In this document: in pieces, positions 45,228 through 54,607 of the stretch
Position numbering within the stretch: the first letter of the stretch is position 1
Layout of the letters: the number at the start of each line of letters is the position of its first letter
Source: JADHUC01 sp964623055
Lineage (GTDB): Bacteria; Planctomycetota; Planctomycetia; Pirellulales; Pirellulaceae
Assembly: GCA_964623055.1 (NCBI GenBank)
Contig: CAZURK010000051.1
Location: 1-64,000, forward strand
Length of the DNA: 64,000 nt
Direction of reading: 5' to 3'
Notes under the pieces: generated by a model
Seen by the model: only the letters and a program-made list of their open reading frames with translations
Database searches by the model: none
Told to the model about the DNA's origin: nothing
Position numbers and translations under genes: made by a program

Positions 45228-45716
45228 CTATGTTTTCTTCTTCATCTTCTCTCGAACCAACGGCTTTTTCCCAGCGAGCACGATCGCTTCGCCACCTGCG
45301 TTCTCGATCTTCTCTTGCGCCGTCTTGCTGAATCGGTGCGCCGAGACCTTGAGCTTCTTGGTCAGTTCGCCGTCTCCAAGGATTTTCAGCACATCATAAC
45401 GCCGTTTAGCCAATGACTTCTCGCGCAGGGTTTCCGGAGTTACTTCCGCGCCTGCGTCGAACGCTTGTTCCAGGTCGCCGACATTCACAGTCACGACGGT
45501 CAACGCGAAACGATTATTGAATCCCCGCTTCGGGACGCGTCGCACCAAGGGCATGGTGCCGCCCTGAAACGCTGGATGGCTGGACCACCCGGCTCGGGAC
45601 TTCTGTCCCTTATGGCCGCGACCAGACGTCTTTCCCAGTCCGGAACCCGTACCGCGTCCGATTCGCCGCCGCTTCTTGTGCTTGCGGATGCCCTGGTTTA
45701 TTTCGTTCAATTTCAT
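45228..45716 (-). CDS. rplO: Ribosomal protein L15
   Basis: A 162-residue large-subunit protein. The N-terminal KRRRIGRGTGSGLGKTSGRG and GGTMPLVRRVPKRGF motifs are clear. The ATG at 45716 overlaps the rpsE stop by four bases; rpmD (L30), often placed between them, is missing. The secY start is 105 bases further on. Confidence 0.97.
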   Translation of the reverse strand: MKLNEINQGIRKHKKRRRIGRGTGSGLGKTSGRGHKGQKSRAGWSSHPAFQGGTMPLVRRVPKRGFNNRFALTVVTVNVGDLEQAFDAGAEVTPETLREKSLAKRRYDVLKILGDGELTKKLKVSAHRFSKTAQEKIENAGGEAIVLAGKKPLVREKMKKKT

Positions 45717-46198
45717 GACAACGAAACTCCTCGCAATCGCTCCGTTTCCTGGCGAGTCCGCAGCCGGGCGAGCGCATCGAACGTCGCCTTGACCAGTGTG
45801 ATCGGGTTGTTCGTGCCGTAGCTCTTGGTCAGGATGTTCTTGATGCCTGCCGCCTCGCACACCGCGCGGACGGCTTCGCCGGCAATAACTCCGGTACCGG
45901 GGGCAGCCGGAACCAGGATTACCTTACCGGCGCCGTAACGTCCCTTGATCAGGTGCGGAATCGTTCCTTCCACGATAGACACTTCCACCATTTCACGGCT
46001 GGCCTGCTTGTTAGCCTTCTCCACGCTTGGCGGAACTTCGTTGGCTTTGCCGTAGCCCCAGCCAACCTTGCCGTTGCCGTCGCCGACCACGGTCATCGCT
46101 GCGAAGCTGAAACGGCGTCCGCCTTTGACCACGGCGGCACATCGCCGGATCTTCACCACTTTCTCGATCGTTTCGCTGAAGCCTGCGTCTGTCGACAC
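45713..46198 (-). CDS. rpsE: Ribosomal protein S5
   Basis: A 161-residue small-subunit protein. Motifs are KGGRRFSFAAMTVVGDGNGKVG and GTGVIAGEAVRAVCEAAGI. The start is a GTG at 46198. Its end overlaps the rplO start (ATGA). Confidence 0.96.
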   Translation of the reverse strand: MSTDAGFSETIEKVVKIRRCAAVVKGGRRFSFAAMTVVGDGNGKVGWGYGKANEVPPSVEKANKQASREMVEVSIVEGTIPHLIKGRYGAGKVILVPAAPGTGVIAGEAVRAVCEAAGIKNILTKSYGTNNPITLVKATFDALARLRTRQETERLRGVSLS

Positions 46199-46273
46199 GG
46201 TGCAATTGCTCCCGATTCAGTAGGTCACGGACGTACCCGCCCGCAAATCTCTCCAAACCTGCATGAAAAAAGC

Positions 46274-46642
46274 CTAGAAGGTCAACCCCGCTTCTCTGGC
46301 GGCATCCGCCAATGCAGCGACTCGACCGTGGTAACTGCAATGCCCCCGATCGAACCGGACTTCCTTGATGTTCGCCGCGAGGGCCTTCTCCGCAATCGCC
46401 TTGCCGACAGTTGCCGCGGCGTCCTTATTGCCTCCGTACGAGACTTCGTCGCGCAGCTCCCGGTCTCGGGTGCTGGCGCAAACCAAAGTCTTGCCGGTCA
46501 AATCATCAATGATCTGACAGCCGATATGCTTCAGGCTGCGTTGGACGCACATCCTGGGCTGCTCGGCCGTGCCACGGACCTTATTCCGCACGTGGCGGCG
46601 GCGGCGTTGGCGTTGGTTGTTGATTTCTTTCTGTCTGTTCAC
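46274..46642 (-). CDS. rplR: Ribosomal protein L18
   Basis: A 122-residue 5S rRNA-binding protein with VRNKVRGTAEQPRMCVQRS and FDRGHCSYHGRVAALADAA. The start is GTG at 46642. The N-terminus is rich in Arg. Confidence 0.95.
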   Translation of the reverse strand: MNRQKEINNQRQRRRRHVRNKVRGTAEQPRMCVQRSLKHIGCQIIDDLTGKTLVCASTRDRELRDEVSYGGNKDAAATVGKAIAEKALAANIKEVRFDRGHCSYHGRVAALADAAREAGLTF

Positions 46643-46720
46643 AGTTCAAATCCGATCAGTAGCTTGTTCCCGTCGCGTCAAGAGGAACGTCAACGCAGGC
46701 GGCCCCGCGCAGGCGGTCTG

Positions 46721-47263
46721 TTATGTGGCTGCCTTGCCCGGTTTGATCTTGACGTATTCACCCTGATAACGAATCCCTTTGCCCTTGTACGGCTCCGGCT
46801 TTCGAATTGCCCTTACTTCCGCCGCAAACTCGCCCACTTGTTGCTTGTCGCAACCGCGGACCAAGACGTGCGTCTGGTCCGGGCAACTGACATCGAGCCC
46901 CTCGGGGATCGGTTTGTGCACTTCATTGGCGAAGCCGACACGAAGTTCCAGCCGACCCTCCTGGACGGCTGCCACGTAGCCAACGCCTACGATCTCAAGA
47001 CGCTTCTCGTATCCGTCCTTCACACCGATGATCATGTTGTTAATCAACGAGCGGGTCAGGCCATGAAAAGACCGCGACGCACGATCCTCGCTGTGCCTCT
47101 CCACGACGACCTCTTTGGCCTCTTCATCGATCCGGACGCTGATCTCCGAGCGATGTTCCCAATCGAGCTTCCCCTTTGGGCCTTCCACAGTCACCTTGCG
47201 ACCGTCGATCGATACCTTGACACCGTCAAGGATCGGCACGGGTTTCTTTCCAATACGGGACAT
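46721..47263 (-). CDS. rplF: Ribosomal protein L6
   Basis: A 180-residue large-subunit protein. The family end motif PEPYKGKGIRYQGEYV is present, and the N-terminus MSRIGKKPVPI is standard. Confidence 0.97.
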   Translation of the reverse strand: MSRIGKKPVPILDGVKVSIDGRKVTVEGPKGKLDWEHRSEISVRIDEEAKEVVVERHSEDRASRSFHGLTRSLINNMIIGVKDGYEKRLEIVGVGYVAAVQEGRLELRVGFANEVHKPIPEGLDVSCPDQTHVLVRGCDKQQVGEFAAEVRAIRKPEPYKGKGIRYQGEYVKIKPGKAAT

Positions 47264-47284
47264 GGCAATCCAATACCTTCGGTG

Positions 47285-47680
47285 CTACCAGACTTCACAC
47301 AATACTTCGCCGCCCAACTTGCGTTGCCTTGCCTCGCGATCGCTGATCACGCCACGGCTGGTGCTGATAATGGTAATGCCCAGGCCGTTCAGCACCGGAC
47401 GCAAGTCACGGGCCTTGCTGTAGACGCGGCGTCCGGGTTTGCTGACCCGGCGAATCTTTTGGATGACACGCTCGCCGTTGGGGCCGTACTTGAGTTCGAT
47501 CCGGAGCTGAGACACCGGCGATTCATCGACCTCCTGCCAGTCCCAGATATAGCCCTCGCGCTTGAGGACATCGGCCAAACCCCGTTTGACCTTGGACATG
47601 GGCATGTCAACAAAAGGCCGCTCGACGCGAACCGCATTACGGATGCGGGTCAACATATCGGCGATCGGGTCGGTCATCAT
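47285..47680 (-). CDS. rpsH: Ribosomal protein S8
   Basis: A 131-residue small-subunit protein. The start MTDPIADMLTRIRNA and the end STSRGVISDREARQRKLGGE are diagnostic. Two Met codons stand in line at the start, so the first residue could be either. Confidence 0.97.
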   Translation of the reverse strand: MMTDPIADMLTRIRNAVRVERPFVDMPMSKVKRGLADVLKREGYIWDWQEVDESPVSQLRIELKYGPNGERVIQKIRRVSKPGRRVYSKARDLRPVLNGLGITIISTSRGVISDREARQRKLGGEVLCEVW

Positions 47681-47698
47681 GGTGGTTGGACTCTCCCT

Positions 47699-47884
47699 TT
47701 ACCAGCTCGACTTTCGAACGCCAGGAATCAATCCCTGGTCCGCCAACTTGCGGAAACAAATGCGGCAAATACCAAACTTGCGGTAGACCGCTCTCGGCCG
47801 GCCGCACATCTTGCACCGCCGTTCTTGGCGGGTTGAGAACTTGGGCTCGCGAAGAGCCTTCGCAATCTTCGATTTACTAGCCAC
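47699..47884 (-). CDS. rpsN: Ribosomal protein S14, zinc type
   Basis: A 61-residue short-form S14 (type Z) with two CxxC zinc pairs in CKMCGRP and CRICF. The start is GTG at 47884. Its position between rplE and rpsH is normal. Confidence 0.96.
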   Translation of the reverse strand: MASKSKIAKALREPKFSTRQERRCKMCGRPRAVYRKFGICRICFRKLADQGLIPGVRKSSW

Positions 47885-47988
47885 GGACGTCTACCTGTCT
47901 GCAAAAACGGTTTCTTGTTTTGAAAGCAACGCTTTTTCCTAATCGCGCCGGGGTCCCACCCCAGCGGCCGTTTACACCATGCACTAAA

Positions 47989-48552
47989 TCACGCCGCCGC
48001 GGCATCCTCCGTCCGCTGGAACGGCATACCAAAACGGGTCAGCAGTTCGAGTGCTTCCTCATCTCGCGAAGCACTCGTCACCAACGTGATGTTCATCCCC
48101 TGTGTGTGCAGATACTTGTCCGGATTAAGTTCCGGGAACACAAGCTGCTCGGACAGCCCCAAACTGTAGTTGCCGTGCCCATCAAACGCGTTCCTGCCAA
48201 GGCCGCGAAAGTCGCGGACCCGCGGCAGGGCCAGCGCGACCAAGCGATCGAGAAACTCGTACATCCGCGTCCGGCGCAGGGTCACCTTGCAGCCGATCGC
48301 CATCCCTTCTCGCAGGCGAAATCCCGCCACCGATTTTCGGGCCAGCGTAATGATCGGCTTCTGCCCTGTGATCTCCGTCAGCGCAGCCGTCGCGGACTCC
48401 AGGTGCTTCTTCTCCTGGATCGCACTGCCCACACCCATATTGACGACGATCTTCTCCAGCCGTGGGAGCGACAGACGATTCTCTCGGCCGAGCAGTTCAC
48501 GCAGAGCCGGAAGTATTTCGTTTTCGTATCTTTCTTGTAACCGAGGGGTCAT
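47989..48552 (-). CDS. rplE: Ribosomal protein L5
   Basis: A 187-residue protein that binds 5S rRNA. Motifs are PRLEKIVVNMGVGSA, REGMAIGCKVTLR and RDFRGLGRNAFDGHGNYSLG. Length is normal. Confidence 0.97.
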   Translation of the reverse strand: MTPRLQERYENEILPALRELLGRENRLSLPRLEKIVVNMGVGSAIQEKKHLESATAALTEITGQKPIITLARKSVAGFRLREGMAIGCKVTLRRTRMYEFLDRLVALALPRVRDFRGLGRNAFDGHGNYSLGLSEQLVFPELNPDKYLHTQGMNITLVTSASRDEEALELLTRFGMPFQRTEDAAAA

Positions 48553-48649
48553 GTTTCCGTTTTCCCATAGGTCAGGGAATGTCGTGACAACCAGTGCGTT
48601 GGCCGCTGTTGCCTATCACTTGCCAGAGCGCGCTCTGGCGTATCACCGC

Positions 48650-49003
48650 TTACGACTTCTTCTTTGCTCGCGTCTCCCTCGCCGGCCCAACGGAACTCAA
48701 GGAAGCTCCGCTGCATAGCGCGTAACGTTCTTTGCTGCCGTCGTCCAAATAGCGGTATCCGACGCGCGTCGGCTTATTCGTCTTCGGGCAGATGACCATC
48801 ACGTTCGAGGCGTCGATCGGCATCTCCTTGGACAGGCGCCCGCCCTGTGGGTTCCGTTGGCTTCGCCGCATATGCTTGTACACGCGATTGACGCCTTCCA
48901 CGACGACTTTGCCGGCCTTCCCGTCGACGGAGTTCACTTTGCCGCGCTCGCCCTTGTCATCGCCAGCGACGACCTCCACCGTGTCACCTACTTTGATATG
49001 CAT
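48650..49003 (-). CDS. rplX: Ribosomal protein L24
   Basis: A 117-residue protein with a KOW motif in KVGDTVEVVAGDDKGERGKV. The ATG at 49003 overlaps the rplN stop (TGATG). A GTG codon one position earlier is a possible alternative. The last 20 residues are a Ser/Lys-rich extension. Confidence 0.95.
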   Translation of the reverse strand: MHIKVGDTVEVVAGDDKGERGKVNSVDGKAGKVVVEGVNRVYKHMRRSQRNPQGGRLSKEMPIDASNVMVICPKTNKPTRVGYRYLDDGSKERYALCSGASLSSVGPARETRAKKKS

Positions 49004-49371
49004 CACAGCACCTCACTGGCAAGGCTGACGATTTTCATGAAATTGCGATCACGCAACTCCCGCGCCACCGCGCCGAAGATACGCGTGCCGCGTGGATTCT
49101 GCTCGTTATCGATAATCACGACCGCGTTACTGTCAAAGCGGATGTAGCTACCGTCGGTCCGGCGAGTCGGCTGTTTGCAGCGAACGATCACGGCACGTAC
49201 CAGCGATTTCTTCTTGATGTCACTTCCGGGGATCACGCTCTTGACACTGCAGACAATGACATCGCCCAAACCGGCAAACCGCCTGCGCGAACCGCCCAGC
49301 ACTTTGATGCACTGGACCTCCTTCGCACCCGTGTTGTCCGCCACTTGCAGGCGCGTCTCTTGCTGAATCAT
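49003..49371 (-). CDS. rplN: Ribosomal protein L14
   Basis: A 122-residue protein with MIQQETRLQVADNTGAKEV at the start and the end motif VARELRDRNFMKIVSLASEVL. It overlaps rpsQ by four bases and rplX by one. Confidence 0.97.
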   Translation of the reverse strand: MIQQETRLQVADNTGAKEVQCIKVLGGSRRRFAGLGDVIVCSVKSVIPGSDIKKKSLVRAVIVRCKQPTRRTDGSYIRFDSNAVVIIDNEQNPRGTRIFGAVARELRDRNFMKIVSLASEVL

Positions 49372-49676
49372 TGCTCTTCCTCTTCGGTCTCGCCTTCTTT
49401 GGCCGCCGAGCGCAACATGGCCAAATCAACGGCACGGCTCTTCTCGACGACCTTGACCAATTCCCAGCGCTTCGTCTTGGACCGCGGCGGCGATTCGATG
49501 ATTTCCACCGTGTCGCCTTTGGCCGACTCCTCGGCCTCGTCGTGCACGTAGCACACGGTCTTTTGTCGCACGTACTTCCCGTACATGGGATGTTTGACCA
49601 GACGAGGGATCTCGACGACGCGCGTCTTGGTCATTTTGTCGCTGGTCACAACGCCTACGGCAACTCTCTTGGGCAT
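49368..49676 (-). CDS. rpsQ: Ribosomal protein S17
   Basis: A 102-residue protein with the family core VVTSDKMTKTRVVEI and RSKTKRWELVKVVEKS. The ATG at 49676 begins the usual family sequence. It ends with a short acidic tail (EGETEEEEQ). The stop overlaps the rplN start. Confidence 0.95.
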   Translation of the reverse strand: MPKRVAVGVVTSDKMTKTRVVEIPRLVKHPMYGKYVRQKTVCYVHDEAEESAKGDTVEIIESPPRSKTKRWELVKVVEKSRAVDLAMLRSAAKEGETEEEEQ

Positions 49677-49681
49677 GACTA

Positions 49682-49894
49682 TTACTTCTTGTCTGCGTTG
49701 ACTGCTTCGAGTTCTCGTTCCCGCTGAATCGTCTTGATCCGGGCGATCAGGCGGCGGTTCCGCCGTAACTCGCTCGGAGCATCCAGTCGTTCGGTTTGCG
49801 CTTGGATCCGCAAACGAAACAGGCTCTCGCACGTTTCTTTGAGCGTCAGCGTCAGTTGCTCGTCGCTCATGTCACGCAGTTCAGCGGACTTCAT
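49682..49894 (-). CDS. rpmC: Ribosomal protein L29
   Basis: A 70-residue helical hairpin protein near the exit tunnel. It shows MKSAELRDMSDEQLTLTLKE and a second helix RRNRRLIARIKTIQRERE. Confidence 0.96.
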   Translation of the reverse strand: MKSAELRDMSDEQLTLTLKETCESLFRLRIQAQTERLDAPSELRRNRRLIARIKTIQRERELEAVNADKK

Positions 49895-49912
49895 CGTCTA
49901 TGTTTCCTCCCG

Positions 49913-50329
49913 TTAGGCGGTGCGACGCTTCACGAAACGCACCGGTATCGGCATCTTGTGGGCCAAGCGGGCAAAGCACACCTTGGCCTGCTCTTCGGTA
50001 ACGCCGCCCAACTCGTAGAGAACCGTTCCAGGCCTGACAGCCGCCACCCAATGCTCAGGTTCGCCTTTGCCTTTGCCCATTCGAGTCTCCAGCGGAGTCG
50101 AGGTGATCGACTTGTGGGGGAAAATCCTTATGTACAAACGCCCCTCGCCCCGAACGTACTGCTGGGCCGCGATACGTCCCGCTTCGATCGTCTGCGCCTT
50201 GATCCAACCGCCCTTCAGCGCCTGAAGGCCGAAATCGCCAAAAACGACCGTGTTCCCGCGAGTCGCGTTACCTTTTATACGTCTTCTTTGGCTTTTTCGG
50301 TGCTTGACCCTCTTCGGCATCAGCGCCAT
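49913..50329 (-). CDS. rplP: Ribosomal protein L16
   Basis: A 138-residue protein with the family start MALMPKRVKHRKSQRRR and the PHKSITSTPLETRMGKGKGE motif. AAGGAG lies nine bases before the ATG at 50329, which supports that start; it lies about 60 bases inside the end of rpsC, so the two overlap. Confidence 0.95.
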   Translation of the reverse strand: MALMPKRVKHRKSQRRRIKGNATRGNTVVFGDFGLQALKGGWIKAQTIEAGRIAAQQYVRGEGRLYIRIFPHKSITSTPLETRMGKGKGEPEHWVAAVRPGTVLYELGGVTEEQAKVCFARLAHKMPIPVRFVKRRTA

Positions 50330-50981
50330 CGGAAGCGTCTCCTTCGTAAGTACCTTGGTTGATCCAGACCTGAACTCCAATGTGCCCCTGAGCCGTCTTC
50401 GCCTCGGTGAACCCGTAGTCGATTTTCGCTCGCAGGGTGCTCAATGGAACCGAGCCCCGGTTTTGTTTTTCGCGTCGCGCCATTTCAGCGCCGCCCAGCC
50501 GGCCCGCCAGTTGGACTTTGATGCCTTTGGCGCCGGCGTCCATCGTGGCTTCCATCGCCCGCTTCATCGTTCGGCGGAAGCTGGCCCGCTTTGAAAGCTG
50601 CATAGCAATCTCTTCGGCCACCAACTGTGCATAAAGCTCCGGACGGTGAATCTCCTCGATCTTCAGGTTGACTCGACGGCCGATCAGGTTCTGCAATTCT
50701 CCCTGCAGCAATTCGACCTCTTGACCCTTCTTGCCAATGATCAGTCCGGGCCGAGCCACATGCAGGATTATCTTGACTTCATCGCGTGTGCGTTCGATCT
50801 CGATCCGATCGATTCCCGCATTACGGTATTGCGTCTTCTGGGGGTGATTCTTGATGAAGTTGCGAATCTTCTGGTCCTCGACCAGCAGATCCGCGAACTC
50901 CTGCTTGGAAGCGTACCATCGACTCTTCCAACCAGTCATTACGCCCGTTCGAAACGCGATCGGATTGACTTTTTGACCCAT
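50268..50981 (-). CDS. rpsC: Ribosomal protein S3
   Basis: A 237-residue small-subunit protein. The KH-domain GLIIGKKGQEVELL and the LAGRLGGAEMARREKQNRG motif are diagnostic. The last 25 residues are an acidic then basic extension (DGADAEEGQAPKKPKK) and overlap rplP. Confidence 0.97.
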   Translation of the reverse strand: MGQKVNPIAFRTGVMTGWKSRWYASKQEFADLLVEDQKIRNFIKNHPQKTQYRNAGIDRIEIERTRDEVKIILHVARPGLIIGKKGQEVELLQGELQNLIGRRVNLKIEEIHRPELYAQLVAEEIAMQLSKRASFRRTMKRAMEATMDAGAKGIKVQLAGRLGGAEMARREKQNRGSVPLSTLRAKIDYGFTEAKTAQGHIGVQVWINQGTYEGDASDGADAEEGQAPKKPKKTYKR

Positions 50982-50983
50982 AC

Positions 50984-51340
50984 CTAGCTCTCGCTATTGT
51001 CTGCCAGCGTAACGTGAATGTGCGCCATCCGCTTCTTGATCAGGAATGCCATACCTCGGGCTCGTGGTCGGACACGTTTGAACATCGGTCCGTTGTCGAC
51101 GCGTGCCTCGGTCACAATCAAATCGTCAATGTCTACTGACTTGCCGCGCGTCTGGTCCGGATCCTGAGCGCTGCCCAACGCGCTGTTGATCACCTTCTCC
51201 AACATCCTCGCCCCGCGGTGTGGTTGGTAACGAAGGATCTCCAGCGCCTCGTCGGCATATTTGCCCCGAATCATGTCCGCCAAGGGCCGCACCTTGCGGG
51301 GACTGATGCGTGCATATTTGTGACAGGCCCGAAATGCCAT
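50984..51340 (-). CDS. rplV: Ribosomal protein L22
   Basis: A 118-residue protein with RISPRKVRPLADMIRGK and the tunnel-loop region VRPRARGMAFLIKKRMAHI. GGGGAG lies six bases before the ATG at 51340. It is three bases from rpsC. Confidence 0.96.
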   Translation of the reverse strand: MAFRACHKYARISPRKVRPLADMIRGKYADEALEILRYQPHRGARMLEKVINSALGSAQDPDQTRGKSVDIDDLIVTEARVDNGPMFKRVRPRARGMAFLIKKRMAHIHVTLADNSES

Positions 51341-51405
51341 GTTGATCTCCCCATACGGCAAGGCCGCAACCAGAGCGAAGCCAGGTCGCCGCCCATCCCG
51401 CGAAT

Positions 51406-51675
51406 CTAACGCTTACCCCTGCCGCCGTGTCCGCGGAAAACTCGAGTCGGGGCGAACTCGCCCAGTTTGTGCCCAACCATATCTTCAGTCACAAAGACCT
51501 TCATGTGCTGACGCCCGTTGTGGACCAGGAAAGTGTGTCCGACAAACTCCGGCACGATGGTACAGGCCCTCGCCCAAGTCTTGATCGGTTCTTTCGTGCC
51601 CGTCTCGATCTGCTTCTGCACCTTGCGGTACAGTTTGAAATCGACGAAAGGCCCCTTTTTGACTGATCTGCTCAT
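51406..51675 (-). CDS. rpsS: Ribosomal protein S19
   Basis: An 89-residue protein with MSRSVKKGPFVD and HNGRQHMKVFVTEDMVGHKLGEFA motifs, split here for the limit: GRQHMKVFVTEDMVGH. Position between rplB and rplV is standard. Confidence 0.97.
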   Translation of the reverse strand: MSRSVKKGPFVDFKLYRKVQKQIETGTKEPIKTWARACTIVPEFVGHTFLVHNGRQHMKVFVTEDMVGHKLGEFAPTRVFRGHGGRGKR

Positions 51676-51693
51676 GTGCGGCTACATCTCCCG

Positions 51694-52554
51694 TTACTTT
51701 TTCAGCCTGAGTTGTCCGTACCGCTTTGAACGCCGCCTGCGGACGATCGCCGCATTCGAAGGTTTTCGCTTCTTGCGAGTCGGACCACCCTTGGCCGGCA
51801 CGCCCGTTGGGCTAACCGGATGACGACCACCCTTGGTCCTGCCTTCGCCGCCACCATGCGGGTGATCGACCGGGTTCATGGCCGTGCCGCGCACGTGAGG
51901 CCGTCGACCTAGCCAACGCTTGCGGCCAGCCTTGCCCAGCACGATGCCCATATGTTCCGCATTGCCCACCTTGCCGATGGTCGCCCGACACGCAGCCGGC
52001 ACACGTCGAATCTCGCCGCTTGGCAGATTGATCTGGGCCCAATCCGCTTCCCGAGCGACTAGTGTCGCGTTGGTGCCAGCACTGCGACACAGCGCTCCAC
52101 CTCGGCCAGGCCGAAGCTCGATATTGTGAATGGTCGTACCCAACGGAATCTTCTTGAGCGGCAAACAGTTCCCTACGTTAGGTGGTACATTCGGACCGCT
52201 CTCGACTCGATCACCCGGCTTCAGCGTATCCGGGGCCAATATGTATCGTTTCTCGCCGTCCGCATAGTGCAACAGAGCAATGCGGGCGCTGCGATTCGGA
52301 TCGTACTGGATCGAATGAACCTTGGCCGGCACGCCGTCCTTGTTGCGGCGGAAATCGACGACGCGATACCTCCGCTTGTGACCGCCGCCGCGATGACGCA
52401 CGGTGATCTTGCCTTGGTTATTCCGTCCCCCGGTCTTGCGAGCCTTCCGCAGCAGCGACTTTTCCGGCTTGACTGCCGGCGTCAAGTCGGCGAAATCGCT
52501 GACCGTCGCACCGCGGCGTCCAGGACTGGTCGGTTTGTATTCACGAATACCCAT
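51694..52554 (-). CDS. rplB: Ribosomal protein L2
   Basis: A 286-residue protein at the peptidyl-transferase centre. It has GGRNNQGKITVRHRGGGHK in the first third and RGTAMNPVDHPHGGGEGRT in the last third, the latter with the conserved His. Confidence 0.98.
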   Translation of the reverse strand: MGIREYKPTSPGRRGATVSDFADLTPAVKPEKSLLRKARKTGGRNNQGKITVRHRGGGHKRRYRVVDFRRNKDGVPAKVHSIQYDPNRSARIALLHYADGEKRYILAPDTLKPGDRVESGPNVPPNVGNCLPLKKIPLGTTIHNIELRPGRGGALCRSAGTNATLVAREADWAQINLPSGEIRRVPAACRATIGKVGNAEHMGIVLGKAGRKRWLGRRPHVRGTAMNPVDHPHGGGEGRTKGGRHPVSPTGVPAKGGPTRKKRKPSNAAIVRRRRSKRYGQLRLKK

Positions 52555-52597
52555 AATCTCATCTCAATGTGGCCAAGCGGCCGTCGTTGCCATCGGT

Positions 52598-52924
52598 TTA
52601 GAAGAAGTCGATCCGGTCTTCCTCGTCCAGTGTCACGAGCGCCTTCTTCCAGTTCTTGGTGTACCCGGAACGGTAACGATATCGACGCGGTTTGCCGGCG
52701 CGGTTTTGCGTCCGCACCTTGGTGACCTTGACGTCAAACAGCGCCTCAACCGCCTGCTTGATCTCGTCCTTGCTCGCAAGCGGATTCACCTCAAACGCGT
52801 ATTGGTTGAATTCGCTGGCATTGTACACACCCTTCTCCGTCACCAACGGACGCAGAACGATCTGGTGCGGCTCCAGGCTAAGCCGCGTCTTCATGCCAGA
52901 ACTCTTATTCTGTGGATTGCCCAT
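52598..52924 (-). CDS. rplW: Ribosomal protein L23
   Basis: A 108-residue exit-tunnel protein. Motifs are IVLRPLVTEKGVYNASEFN and YAFEVNPLASKDEIKQAVE. An extra ten residues precede the family start, and a later Met at residue 11 is an alternative start. Confidence 0.95.
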   Translation of the reverse strand: MGNPQNKSSGMKTRLSLEPHQIVLRPLVTEKGVYNASEFNQYAFEVNPLASKDEIKQAVEALFDVKVTKVRTQNRAGKPRRYRYRSGYTKNWKKALVTLDEEDRIDFF

Positions 52925-52998
52925 TGTCTTGCCGTTTCTGTTACCGAAACCCGATTACCAAGGAAACCGGCGTTTCCTCAGACTACATCCAGCACACG

Positions 52999-53643
52999 CT
53001 ACGTAGCCGCTACCCCCATGCCGGCCTTCTCCTGGATCGCATCCAGGCCTTCCTTTGTCACCAGCACGCGACGCGGCCTTAGCACCGCCAGCGCGTTCAA
53101 ATCCGACACGGGCAACACGGTAACGTCTTGGATGTTGCGTGCACTCTTGTACACATTGGCGTCGTGGGGCGCCGTTGCGACCAACATGGTCGTGCCAGCC
53201 AACTTCAAGGCTTTCAGCACCTCGTACATCTCTTTCGTGCGAGGCTCCTCGAACGAAAGGTTGTCGATTACGATCACCTCGCCGCTGTCGATCTTCGAAG
53301 CGATGGCCATGCGAGTGGCCGCTTGCACCGCCTTTTTCGGCAAACGGTAGGAGTAGTCGCGGGGCCGAATTGCGAAAATGTGACCGCCGCCGCGCCGGAC
53401 ACCCGAACGCCGATGGCCCGCCCGAGCGTTCCCCGTGCCCTTCTGCCGGTACATCTTCTTCGTCGTAGCCGCCACTTCAGCGCGCGACTTGGTCTTCGCG
53501 GAACCCTGTCGAAGGTTCGCTTGGTACATGACGATCACGTCGTGCAACAATTGCTTGTTGATCTTCGGCGCAAGCTTGGCAAGGTCGATCTCGTAAGTCC
53601 CGACCTCGTTCCCGCTGCGATCGTAAACTGGCAGACTTGTCAT
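52999..53643 (-). CDS. rplD: Ribosomal protein L4
   Basis: A 214-residue protein with the QKGTGNARAGHRRSGVRRGG loop that lines the tunnel. Length is normal. In some bacteria L4 also regulates the S10 operon; nothing in the leader here confirms that. Confidence 0.97.
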   Translation of the reverse strand: MTSLPVYDRSGNEVGTYEIDLAKLAPKINKQLLHDVIVMYQANLRQGSAKTKSRAEVAATTKKMYRQKGTGNARAGHRRSGVRRGGGHIFAIRPRDYSYRLPKKAVQAATRMAIASKIDSGEVIVIDNLSFEEPRTKEMYEVLKALKLAGTTMLVATAPHDANVYKSARNIQDVTVLPVSDLNALAVLRPRRVLVTKEGLDAIQEKAGMGVAAT

Positions 53644-53650
53644 GATCGAC

Positions 53651-54427
53651 CTAACCGACCTTGTTCGTTTCGCGAATCACCAAGAAACCACCGTTAGGAC
53701 CGGGGACCGCTCCACGGACCAGCAACAGGTGGTTCTCAGCATCCAGTTTTACTACTTTCAGATTCCGGGCGGTCGTCTTCACATTGCCATACTGCCCGGC
53801 CATGCGACGCCCCTTCCACAGACGGCTCGGCGTAGCACTCAACCCGGTACCGCCGGCGTGGCGATGTACTTTCTTGACACCGTGCGAAGCACGCTGGCCG
53901 GCGAATCCGTGCCGCTTCATCACGCCCGAAAAGCCGCGACCCTTGCTGATGCCGGTAATATCAACCGCGTTGACCTCTTCCAGGGCCTCGACCGTCACTT
54001 CCTGACCGACTTCGTATCCGTCAGCAGGACCGCGAAGCTCCCGAATGAAACGCTTGGGCTCGCAGCCGGCCTTCAGAGACTGCTGACCTTCGGCAGGAGG
54101 CGAACTGTCCCCTTCGGGTGCGCCTTCGGCCCTCGCTGTATCCCCAGATTCACCGGGTGCACCCCGCTTGGAACGCTTGCTGCTGATATTGGCGACATGA
54201 CCACGCTCGGCACGACTTGCCTGGCTTTGGCGAGATCTCTTGCCTTCTCTTGGCCGCTTCTTGTCAAGATAGCCAAGTTGCACAGCTTGGTAGCCATCGC
54301 GCTCCAGCGTGCGAATCTGAAGGACGTGACACGGTCCCGCCTGAACGACCGTGACCGGGATGACATTGCCCGTGTCATCGTATACCTGCGTCATCCCGAC
54401 CTTGCGGCCGAGTATTCCTTTTGCCAT
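53651..54427 (-). CDS. rplC: Ribosomal protein L3 with internal insertion
   Basis: A 258-residue protein with MAKGILGRKVGMTQVYDD at the start and GRGFSGVMKRHGFAGQ late in the sequence. It is about 45 residues longer than usual because of a low-complexity stretch around residues 68-115 (RSKRGAPGESGDTARAEGAP). The ATG at 54427 gives the standard family start. Confidence 0.96.
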   Translation of the reverse strand: MAKGILGRKVGMTQVYDDTGNVIPVTVVQAGPCHVLQIRTLERDGYQAVQLGYLDKKRPREGKRSRQSQASRAERGHVANISSKRSKRGAPGESGDTARAEGAPEGDSSPPAEGQQSLKAGCEPKRFIRELRGPADGYEVGQEVTVEALEEVNAVDITGISKGRGFSGVMKRHGFAGQRASHGVKKVHRHAGGTGLSATPSRLWKGRRMAGQYGNVKTTARNLKVVKLDAENHLLLVRGAVPGPNGGFLVIRETNKVG

Positions 54428-54607
54428 CGGTCTGTACCTGTTATTAGTCTGTCGCCTACGGGAGCTTGGGAACAAGTGCTGCAGCCAAGGACGTGTCCTC
54501 CTTGAGCGTTTACGCCAACAAGCAATGTCGCTTGCCGCTACAGCCGTCCCACCTTACCCGAACGGCATCCATTCATAGAGTGACCCGCATAACAACAGCA
54601 CGAAAGG

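Noticed and set aside
45953..47836. A 627-codon open frame on the plus strand across rpsE to rpsN
   Set aside because: It is antisense to five clear ribosomal protein genes and arises from their codon bias.
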